Assembly (NCBI GenBank): GCA_905373665.1
Contig: CAJPTV010000071.1
Span: 1-12,391, forward strand
Length of the DNA: 12,391 nt
DNA from: Bacteroidia bacterium
GTDB lineage: Bacteria; Bacteroidota; Bacteroidia; Bacteroidales; CAJPTX01
Direction of reading: 5' to 3'
A model generated the notes under the pieces. That model was not told where the DNA came from, did no database searches, and saw only the letters and a list, made by a program, of their open reading frames with translations. Shown here in pieces: positions 1 through 6,112 of the stretch (within the stretch, counting starts at the first letter, position 1; each line of letters opens with the position of its first letter). The position numbers and the translations under genes were made by a program.

Positions 1-842
1 GTGGCTACCTCGGGCTTATCGCTCGTCCACGTTACCTTCTTGTTCGTAGCCTTGTCAGGCAATACGGTTGCTGTAAGGGTTTGCGGCGCGTCGCCCATAG
101 CGAACGCAAGGGTCTCTTTATCTAGGGTTACCCCAGTTACAGCAACCCATGGCGCTATCTTCACTCTTTTGGCTTTCTCTTTTCCTTCCATTATGGAATG
201 CAGATTAGGAATCCACTTGCCACCGACAGGCTCTATTATCTGGACCCCCTCCATCCCCAAAGAGTGAAGTCTGCATATAGCACCATACTCACTCCTATTC
301 ACAACGACTGTTGCGTTCTTAATAATCAATTGCTCACCCAAGTCTCCACGATTCCCTTTTATCCCATAAGAACCTGCTGAGACCGTTACGGTAATAGCCG
401 AAATCGTTAAGGTTACATCTGCGTGCAGAAGTATCCCCACTTCGTCCGTTGTTTCCACACGCAACTCTCCGTCGCCTCGAAAGGTCGTAACCTTGCGTAA
501 GACGATTCCTATTCTGTTCACCGACTTCAGTACATTCTCTGCAGCGAAGTCAATAGTTAAATTCTCTAGCCCCTTATTCTCTATCTGACCATCCTTCTCT
601 TCTCCCGCTATCGTTACGCCTCTCATAAAAAGCGTATTACTCGCACGGTCATACTTAAACTCGCCGCCAGATTGAACCTTTATCCTTTCCGTGTCTAGCG
701 TGCTCAAATCACCACAGTTGGCAGGGGTTACCTCTTTGCCTAAAATGTAGAGACCATAGCCCCCTTGCGCCCGAGCGCTCCCAATGACAGCCCCCAACGA
801 CACGATGAGTGCCATCACAAAATACCGTAATACTCTCTTCAT
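1..842 (-). CDS. Secreted Ig-like (BIG2) domain protein, 3' end missing
   Basis: An open frame runs from an ATG at 842 to the window edge, giving 280 residues with no stop. Residues 1-25 are a clear Sec signal peptide: basic MKRVLR, a hydrophobic core and an ARA-Q cleavage site. Residues about 27-228 are beta-rich, with repeated short strands such as LYILGKEVTPANCGDL and GIENKG-type turns. I infer a solenoid or beta-helix-like domain of the sort found in Bacteroidales surface proteins. From about residue 232 the text VAVTGVTLDKETLAF, then LTATVLPDKATNKKVTWTS, is a typical BIG2 repeat, cut by the edge. The role is probably cell-surface or exported adhesin or carbohydrate binding, but this is inferred from domain type only. 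No lipobox Cys follows the signal. More Ig repeats or a secretion tail may lie beyond the edge. The product is certain as an exported BIG2 protein; the function is unknown. Confidence 0.82.
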   Translation of the reverse strand, partial: MKRVLRYFVMALIVSLGAVIGSARAQGGYGLYILGKEVTPANCGDLSTLDTERIKVQSGGEFKYDRASNTLFMRGVTIAGEEKDGQIENKGLENLTIDFAAENVLKSVNRIGIVLRKVTTFRGDGELRVETTDEVGILLHADVTLTISAITVTVSAGSYGIKGNRGDLGEQLIIKNATVVVNRSEYGAICRLHSLGMEGVQIIEPVGGKWIPNLHSIMEGKEKAKRVKIAPWVAVTGVTLDKETLAFAMGDAPQTLTATVLPDKATNKKVTWTSDKPEVA

Positions 843-867
843 AATATTTACTGGTTAAATCTATAAA

Positions 868-898
868 CAAATGTAATCACTCTATTAGATTCAAACAA
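868..898 (-). promoter_or_regulatory. Putative Bacteroidetes-type promoter for the BIG2 protein
   Basis: On the minus strand TACATTTG (868-875) matches the TAnnTTTG -7 consensus exactly. A TTG lies 20 nt upstream at 896-898. The start codon at 842 would then sit about 20 nt after the expected transcription start. The upstream element touches the terminator of the preceding MCP gene, so the unit would start afresh here. Confidence 0.5.
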
Positions 899-899
899 T

Positions 900-931
900 A
901 AGCCCCCACCCATTAAAAGGGCGGAGGGCTT
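900..931 (-). terminator. Hairpin terminator after MCP-A
   Basis: AAGCCC (900-905) pairs with GGGCTT (926-931), and an inner CCC/GGG pairing extends the stem around an A/T-rich loop. It lies 27 bp after the MCP-A stop codon. On the minus strand the stem is followed by ATTGTTTG, a poor T tract, so termination may be moderate. It separates MCP-A from the BIG2 gene. Confidence 0.55.
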
Positions 932-958
932 CCAACAAACTAACTAGAGAAGACTTTG

Positions 959-2668
959 CTAAATGACGAAGAACGCGGTCGCAGCATTGAGAGAGTCTGC
1001 CTGACTGTTAAGCTCCTCAGCATTCGACGCCATTTCCTCGCTCGAAGAGGCATTTTCTTGCACCACACTCGAGAGCTGTTGCAATGCAGCGTTGATCTGA
1101 TCCACCCCCGTACGCTGCTCCCTGCTCGCTGTCGCAATCTCTGTCACTAAGGCTGCCGTACGCTGCACATCGGGGAGTACGGAGGCAAGCCCCTCAGCTG
1201 CAATACGCGTATCAGCAAGCGAATGTTGCGAGAATTGGCTTATCTCGTTGGCTGCTTCACGGCTGCGCTCGGCTAGCTTACGAATCTCTGATGCCACGAC
1301 GGAGAACCCGCGCCCATGTTCCCCAGCACGCGCCGCCTCTACTGCAGCGTTCAGGGCAAGGATATTGGTTTGGTTCGCAATTTCGGTAATGATACCGATC
1401 TTCTCCGTAATGGAAAGGACGGAAGTAAGCGACTTCTGCGACATATCGTTGACCTGCAAGAGGCTCTTCTCCATGGCTTGAGCAATGGCTTGGGTCTGCG
1501 TCGCATTCTCTGCATTCTGGTCGATATTGGCGGTCATTTGCTCCATGGCGCTACTTACCTCCTCCGCACTCGCAGCTTGGGTGCTCGTACCCTGTGAAAT
1601 CCGTTGTGAGATCTCATTTAGGCGCATACTAGCCTCTGCCACACTCGTTGACCCCATTTTAACTTCCTGCACAACAGAACGTATTTTTTCTGCCATAGAG
1701 ATGATGGAGCGTGCTAATGTTCCAAACTCATCCGTACGCCTGAGGAAGGTCTCAGACATACGGGTGTTGAAATTCCCCGCAGCGTTGAGTTCCATCTGTT
1801 CTACCCCTTGTCTAAGAGCCGAAATGATGCTACGAGCGGTGTAAAGCGATGCTACTGCAGCGAAGACTATCAGAAGCGAAAGCACGACCACCGTCCAGAA
1901 CATCACCTGCGCATACTCATTACGATAGGCTACGGCAAAGTACTCCGAGACATCATCCAGCGCATCCGAAAGTGACGTACTTTCCTTTGCCACAAACTGT
2001 TTGAATGCTACGAGCTCGATAGCCAGTTCGTGAAGTTCTTGTTCACTCACCGAAAGTTCCTTAAGCCGCTGTTGGATGGCAGGAGAACTGGGGATGTCGC
2101 CCAACTCCCCGTAGAGCTTATAGGCACTCTCAAGAGCACTGAGGTCATTATCCGCCTGATAACGTTGGTAACCATCTGAAGCCTCAGCCACTCCTGACAA
2201 GAGACGCGAAGGAATGAAAGCCTCCTTATTTACAGCGTCAATCATCTGATTAAATGCCGTAATTACGTGTCCTTCAATCTCCTCTTCCCTAGCGATGTGT
2301 TTGGGGAGCTGCTCCTCGAGGCTAGACGAATTCTCTAGTTGTTTGAGAATCTTGGTCACCATCTGCGCCCCCTGCTCTTCATCGATATCGTGACAACGTT
2401 CAAGAGACTCCTCGAGCTTGGCTTTTGTCTCATGGAGCATCTTGGAAAACTTGTTAAAGTCTTCCTTTACGCGCATCTCCATGTAATTCGTAACATAGCG
2501 CGTAGCCTCGCTAATATTGTAATTAGCAGCATCAGCGAGGTAGATGTTCCTAACAAACCCCCGCTGTCGAATGTTCTTGAAGATGATGAACAATCCGAAG
2601 CTCAGAATAAGAGCAATGATGATCCCGAAGATCAAATTCAGACGTGTACGAACAGAAAACGTTTTCAT
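959..2668 (-). CDS. Methyl-accepting chemotaxis protein (MCP-A)
   Basis: A membrane chemoreceptor of 569 residues. TM1 is at about 12-30, an extracytoplasmic helical sensor at about 33-254 (four-helix-bundle-like in size and composition), TM2 at about 255-277, HAMP at about 278-330 and a coiled-coil signalling domain to the end. The hairpin tip around residues 429-454 (IANQTNILALNAAVEAARAG) carries the canonical CheA/CheW-binding sequence. Glu/Gln-rich patches near 365-375 and 536-546 resemble methylation sites. There is no NWETF-type CheR tether; the protein ends in FFVI. The frame is open upstream to 2836, but I chose the ATG at 2668 because MKTFSVRTRLNLIF matches the start of paralogue MCP-B and the upstream residues look non-coding. 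The ligand is unknown. No che or motility gene is nearby, so the output pathway cannot be told from this window. Confidence 0.93.
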   Translation of the reverse strand: MKTFSVRTRLNLIFGIIIALILSFGLFIIFKNIRQRGFVRNIYLADAANYNISEATRYVTNYMEMRVKEDFNKFSKMLHETKAKLEESLERCHDIDEEQGAQMVTKILKQLENSSSLEEQLPKHIAREEEIEGHVITAFNQMIDAVNKEAFIPSRLLSGVAEASDGYQRYQADNDLSALESAYKLYGELGDIPSSPAIQQRLKELSVSEQELHELAIELVAFKQFVAKESTSLSDALDDVSEYFAVAYRNEYAQVMFWTVVVLSLLIVFAAVASLYTARSIISALRQGVEQMELNAAGNFNTRMSETFLRRTDEFGTLARSIISMAEKIRSVVQEVKMGSTSVAEASMRLNEISQRISQGTSTQAASAEEVSSAMEQMTANIDQNAENATQTQAIAQAMEKSLLQVNDMSQKSLTSVLSITEKIGIITEIANQTNILALNAAVEAARAGEHGRGFSVVASEIRKLAERSREAANEISQFSQHSLADTRIAAEGLASVLPDVQRTAALVTEIATASREQRTGVDQINAALQQLSSVVQENASSSEEMASNAEELNSQADSLNAATAFFVI

Positions 2669-2806
2669 GAATAGCCCACACTTAACGGTTAATATCCTCA
2701 CAAAAAGTACATCATATACAAAACCAAATTTTAATACATTAAAACTACACAAATTGAGTACCAAGAATGCGCGCAAATGCAGCCTCCTCTTTCCGCACCC
2801 TAGAGC

Positions 2807-2849
2807 GCAGAATGCTATCCTCTTTTCATTCAACAATCTAGCATTTTGC
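2807..2849. repeat. Inverted repeat, 11-bp arms, 21-nt loop
   Basis: GCAGAATGCTA (2807-2817) and TAGCATTTTGC (2839-2849) are complementary at 10 of 11 positions, the exception being a possible G-U pair. The loop is T/C-rich. It sits in the middle of the divergent region and could be an operator or an RNA hairpin in an MCP-A leader; there is no T tract to suggest a terminator. Confidence 0.4.
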
Positions 2850-2942
2850 CCCTCCAGAATAAACTTGTGATTAGGGGGCGAAAAACATATTGATTATACA
2901 ATACAGGCATTCTCTTTTCATAAAAATGACGGCAAGGGGGAC

Positions 2943-2974
2943 TCTAGGTGATTCTCCTAGAATACTTATCTTTG
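2943..2974 (+). promoter_or_regulatory. DUF4301 gene promoter with upstream palindrome
   Basis: TATCTTTG at 2967-2974 matches the Bacteroidetes -7 consensus exactly. A perfect inverted repeat, TCTAGG-N7-CCTAGA (2943-2961), lies 5 bp upstream, where RNA polymerase would contact the spacer and -33 region. No TTG is present at the expected -33 position, which fits a promoter depending on a bound regulator. Transcription would begin near 2981, leaving a leader of about 24 nt before the ATG at 3005. Confidence 0.45.
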
Positions 2975-3004
2975 TTAAAGAGCATAGAAAATATTGAGAG
3001 AACG

Positions 3005-4492
3005 ATGATAGAGCTAACATTACACCCTGCGGACAAGGAGGAGATCCGAGCCCACGGACTCTCGGAAGAGGCGGTTCGCGAGCAGTTCGCACGCTTACAG
3101 ACAGGCTACCCCTCCACCCCCATTACAGCACCCGTAGTGCCCGGTCGCGGGTTAAAGCAGGTCACCCACGCGGAAGAGCAGGAGTACATCCGCCGCTACG
3201 GCGAATACAAGGGCTTGCGCAGTAAGTTTGTGCCCGCCTCAGGCGCTGCCTCGCGGATGTTTAACCGCTTCTTTGCGTATCAGAACGGACAGAGCGAGAA
3301 GAAGCCCTACGAAGGCAATCCTGCCCTTTTCGCCTTTTACGACGAGGTAATGGCGCATGTGCAAAACCAAGAGGAACGAGCCTTTGTAGACGAGGTACTG
3401 GCGCGTTATGCCCATCTTCCCAAGGCGCTCGTGCCCTTTCACCGATACGGCGCAAGCTTATGGACGCCAATAGACGAGCACCTCATGGAGGGAATCGTCT
3501 ACGGGCGCAACCCAGACGGTGAGGTACGCCTTCACTTCACCGTATCAGCAGAGCACCAAGAGGATATTCGGCACTATTATACACAGCATAGCCCTTCGCT
3601 GGCTGAGCGTTATGGGGTGCGTTTTTCCATCTCACAGAGCATCCAAGCCCCCGCGACCGACACAATCGCCGTGTCAGAAACAGGCGAGCTCTTTCGCGAC
3701 GCTAAGGGGCATATTCTCTTCCGTCCCGGCGGGCACGGGGCTCTCCTACACAACCTCGGCACGATGGAGGAAGAGCTCATCTTTATCAAGAACATCGATA
3801 ACGTTGCCAAGCACTCCTACCTCGTCGAAACACGCCGCTATAAGGAGATGCTAGCGGGGCTTCTACTCACGGTACGCGAGCGGGTCTTTACGCTTATAGG
3901 TCAGCTACAAGCAGGGGGGCTCTCCGCAGAAGCACTCGCGGAGATTGTCGCCTATTGCCAAAACGAACTCTGTATCACCATCCCCGCGACCGTACACAGC
4001 AACATTGAGCGGCTCATCCCCTACCTACTCGGCAAGCTAAACCGCCCTATACGTGTGTGTGGCATGGTGCCTAACGAGGGCGAACCCGGGGGCGGTCCCT
4101 TCTGGGTACGCGAAGCCGATGGGAGCGAGAGCCTGCAAATCGTGGAGATCTCCCAACTAGACCGTTCCGATGCACAGACGGAGGCTATCATCCAACAGTC
4201 ACGCTATTTCAATCCCGTGGATATCGTCTGCTCCATACACAACTACAAGGGCGAACGGTTCGACCTCACGAAGTTTATCAATCCCGACATGGGTATCCTC
4301 GTGCACAAGAGCTATAACGGCACGCCGCTCACGGGGCTCGAACCTCCCGGGTTGTGGAATGGGGCTATGGCAGGGTGGCTCACGCTCTTTGTCGAAGTGC
4401 CTGCCATGACCTTTACGCCTGTAAAGGAGGTTGCGGACTTGCTCCGTCCTGCGCACCGCTTCGACCCGCAAGAGCCGTTGTTAACGCTATAA
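3005..4492 (+). CDS. DUF4301 family protein
   Basis: A 495-residue cytoplasmic protein of the DUF4301 family, whose function is unknown to me. Recognisable features are the N-terminal helical segment with HGLSEEAVREQFARLQTGYP (residues 17-36), the conserved KFVPASGAASRMF block (74-86), which recalls the Gly-rich N-terminal loop of nucleotidyltransferases, and MVPNEGEPGGGPFW (354-367). There is no signal peptide or membrane segment. The frame extends up to an ATG at 2948, but that codon lies inside the palindrome and upstream of the predicted -7 box, and family members usually begin close to the MIELTLHP start chosen here. Its last 80 bp overlap the 3' end of rsmA on the other strand. The sugar-nucleotide or nucleotidyltransferase resemblance is a guess from one motif; the family assignment is firm. 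Confidence 0.85.
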   Translation: MIELTLHPADKEEIRAHGLSEEAVREQFARLQTGYPSTPITAPVVPGRGLKQVTHAEEQEYIRRYGEYKGLRSKFVPASGAASRMFNRFFAYQNGQSEKKPYEGNPALFAFYDEVMAHVQNQEERAFVDEVLARYAHLPKALVPFHRYGASLWTPIDEHLMEGIVYGRNPDGEVRLHFTVSAEHQEDIRHYYTQHSPSLAERYGVRFSISQSIQAPATDTIAVSETGELFRDAKGHILFRPGGHGALLHNLGTMEEELIFIKNIDNVAKHSYLVETRRYKEMLAGLLLTVRERVFTLIGQLQAGGLSAEALAEIVAYCQNELCITIPATVHSNIERLIPYLLGKLNRPIRVCGMVPNEGEPGGGPFWVREADGSESLQIVEISQLDRSDAQTEAIIQQSRYFNPVDIVCSIHNYKGERFDLTKFINPDMGILVHKSYNGTPLTGLEPPGLWNGAMAGWLTLFVEVPAMTFTPVKEVADLLRPAHRFDPQEPLLTL

Positions 4493-5243
4493 ACTCTTCC
4501 ACGCCCAGCGCCTCGGGGCGAAGCGTAGCTTGCGGCAGGTCAGAGACGTCGCACCCGAGGGCTGCCTCTAAGCTGTTGCGCAACATTTTACGGCGCTGGT
4601 TAAAAGCCCCTTTGACGACCTGTTCAAAAAGTAGCGCATCGCAAGGAAGGGCGCGACGCCCGTTACGCATCAGTCGCACCACACTAGAGTAGACATTCGG
4701 GGGTGGATCAAACGAGGCGGGCGGGAGGTCAAAAAGCACCTCTATATCGAAATAGGTTTGAAGGAGAATGGATAGTATTCCATTCTCCTTTGTTTTTGGG
4801 CGTGCCGCGAGGCGATAAGCGACCTCTCGCTGTAGCATAAAGACCGCCGACGGGACACGCTCGCGCAGCGCCTTGACTTGAAAGAGGATCTGCGACGAAA
4901 TGTTGTAAGGCAAGTTCCCAACAAGGACAAACTCTGGCACGCCGAGCGAGTCATAGTCAAACCGTAAACAATCCGTCGCGTGCAGCCGCTCGCCCAATGT
5001 AGGGAAACGGGCGGAAAGGTAAGCAATAGCCTCACGGTCGACCTCCAGACAGTGTAACCGTTCGCCGAAACGCTCTAATAAGCCGCCCGAGATAGCCCCC
5101 ATACCCGGCCCAATCTCTACGACCAGCGCCTCTGGGGTAGGGGGCGTGACTGCCCCCACGATACGCGCAATGGCTTCTTGGTCGACCAAGAAGTGTTGCC
5201 CCATACGTTTCTTAGGGGTTACCTTGTGTGCCGTAATAGCCAT
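4413..5243 (-). CDS. rsmA: 16S rRNA (adenine1518/1519-N6) dimethyltransferase
   Basis: RsmA (KsgA) transfers four methyl groups from S-adenosylmethionine to two adjacent adenines in helix 45 of 16S rRNA during 30S maturation. The 276-residue protein carries GQHFL (15-19), the SAM-binding EIGPGMG (43-49), the catalytic NLPYN motif (110-114), SFDPPPNVYSSVVRL (177-191) and FNQRRKML (214-221), all in the expected order. The start MAITAHKVTPKK precedes the GQHFL motif at the usual distance. The recognisable family core ends near residue 258; the last 18 residues (GAQDGASPQPPLQA at the end) are a low-complexity Pro/Ala/Gln tail encoded antisense to the DUF4301 gene. It lies 27 bp downstream of purE on the same strand, so the two are probably co-transcribed. 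Confidence 0.97.
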   Translation of the reverse strand: MAITAHKVTPKKRMGQHFLVDQEAIARIVGAVTPPTPEALVVEIGPGMGAISGGLLERFGERLHCLEVDREAIAYLSARFPTLGERLHATDCLRFDYDSLGVPEFVLVGNLPYNISSQILFQVKALRERVPSAVFMLQREVAYRLAARPKTKENGILSILLQTYFDIEVLFDLPPASFDPPPNVYSSVVRLMRNGRRALPCDALLFEQVVKGAFNQRRKMLRNSLEAALGCDVSDLPQATLRPEALGVEEFIALTTALAGRSGAQDGASPQPPLQA

Positions 5244-5270
5244 CGCCGCACGAGCGTAATTTCGTAGTTA

Positions 5271-5795
5271 CTATTTTACCCGAAAGGCGAACTCCTCTTG
5301 CGCCAGCTCGGCGTCCGCCTTCACCACCTTTTGCGCCAACTGCTCCTTAAAGGTTTGAAGACGCGCCGCTATCGCAGGGTCGGTAAGGGCGAGGATCTGC
5401 ATCGCTAGGATGGCAGCATTCTGCGCCCCGTCTATCGCCACGGTCGCTACGGGAATCCCCGAGGGCATTTGCAGGATAGAGAGAATGGAGTCCCACCCGT
5501 CAATCGAGTTAGAGGATTTGATAGGCACCCCAATCACCGGTAAGGGGGTATACGCTGCGATAACACCCGGAAGGTGCGCTGCACCCCCAGCTCCCGCAAT
5601 AATCACTTTTACGCCCCGTTTCTGCGCGCCTGAAGCGTATTCTGCGACGAGGTTGGGGGTGCGGTGTGCCGAGAGGGCATGGATTTCAAAAGGAATCTCC
5701 TGTGCATTGAGAAACTCGGCGGCCTTGCGCATCACGGGCATATCAGACGTACTGCCCATGTAGATAGATATCAGGGGAATTTGTATATTCGGCAT
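5271..5795 (-). CDS. purE: N5-carboxyaminoimidazole ribonucleotide mutase, class I PurE
   Basis: PurE converts N5-CAIR to CAIR in de novo purine synthesis in the cytoplasm. The 174-residue length is normal for class I. Motifs are MGSTSD (13-18, phosphate binding), SAHRTP with the catalytic His (42-47) and the Gly-rich AGAGGAAHLPG (67-77), followed by PIKSS and GWDSILSILQMPSG. The longer frame up to 5888 would add 31 residues that run through the predicted promoter, so I start at the ATG at 5795, just before the first strand (IPLISIYMGS). A good promoter lies 53 nt upstream. rsmA follows after 27 bp. Class I PurE normally needs PurK to make N5-CAIR; no purK is in the window. Confidence 0.96.
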   Translation of the reverse strand: MPNIQIPLISIYMGSTSDMPVMRKAAEFLNAQEIPFEIHALSAHRTPNLVAEYASGAQKRGVKVIIAGAGGAAHLPGVIAAYTPLPVIGVPIKSSNSIDGWDSILSILQMPSGIPVATVAIDGAQNAAILAMQILALTDPAIAARLQTFKEQLAQKVVKADAELAQEEFAFRVK

Positions 5796-5847
5796 GCGAC
5801 TCGTTTTGATATTATAGCGTTCGTACGTTTGTCTACGCACTTCTGCG

Positions 5848-5876
5848 CAAAAGTAGAAAAAAAGCATGACGCACAA
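5848..5876 (-). promoter_or_regulatory. purE promoter, Bacteroidetes type
   Basis: On the minus strand TACTTTTG (5848-5855) fits TAnnTTTG exactly, and TTG (5874-5876) lies 18 nt upstream, near the usual spacing. The expected start of transcription leaves a leader of about 45 nt before the purE ATG at 5795. It would drive purE-rsmA. Confidence 0.6.
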
Positions 5877-6061
5877 TAAGAATATCACTAAACAAGTATC
5901 ACTCTATGAGTTAGAGCTGATAATTCTACAAGAATTCGCCTTCAAGAACCGTTCTAATTTAACACTTTCGTGCTGTTTATTCAACAACAGTGTAGTTTTT
6001 GTGTTGTATTTTTATAGACATAAACAGTTCGCGCGCTACGGCACCTTCCGCTGCTAATCAT

Positions 6062-6082
6062 TTCAGAGAAGGGGTCTCTGAA
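6062..6082 (+). promoter_or_regulatory. Hairpin in the MCP-B leader
   Basis: TTCAGAGA (6062-6069) and TCTCTGAA (6075-6082) form a perfect 8-bp stem with an AGGGG loop. It ends 30 nt before the MCP-B start codon and is not followed by a T tract, so a role in translation or mRNA stability is more likely than termination. This is inferred from structure only. Confidence 0.4.
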
Positions 6083-6112
6083 TCTATCACTTATTTACCA
6101 AACAACTTTAAC

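Larger units (their letters stand above)
2669..3004. other. Divergent intergenic region MCP-A / DUF4301 gene
   Basis: These 336 bp between two divergent starts hold no convincing gene. Visible signals are: an 11-nt palindrome TTAACGGTTAA at 2682-2692, close to the MCP-A start; a GTGTAGTTTT motif on the minus strand (2741-2750) also found upstream of MCP-B; an imperfect inverted repeat at 2807-2817/2839-2849; and the DUF4301 promoter with its palindrome at 2943-2974. I could not identify a good TAnnTTTG box for MCP-A; the nearest candidates carry one extra base. Confidence 0.6.
5796..6112. other. Divergent intergenic region purE / MCP-B
   Basis: These 317 bp lie between divergent genes. They contain the purE promoter (5848-5876), the GTGTAGTTTT motif shared with the MCP-A upstream region (5990-5999), a small inverted repeat CTGTT/AACAG just before that motif, and a hairpin at 6062-6082 close to the MCP-B start. 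An open frame of 63 codons at 5866-6057 overlaps the purE promoter and looks like chance. No RNA gene was recognised. Confidence 0.6.

Noticed and set aside
2669..2836. 56-codon N-terminal extension of MCP-A
   Set aside because: The extra residues do not match MCP-B, and the segment has the A/T-rich look of a leader. The start at 2668 gives both receptors the same length.
3239..3854. Several 60-110 codon open frames in other frames within the DUF4301 gene
   Set aside because: They are antisense or shifted shadows of a well-supported coding gene, with Arg/Ser-rich low-information sequences.
5866..6057. 63-codon open frame on the plus strand between purE and MCP-B
   Set aside because: It begins inside the purE promoter elements, has no recognisable domain, and its composition looks like intergenic DNA.
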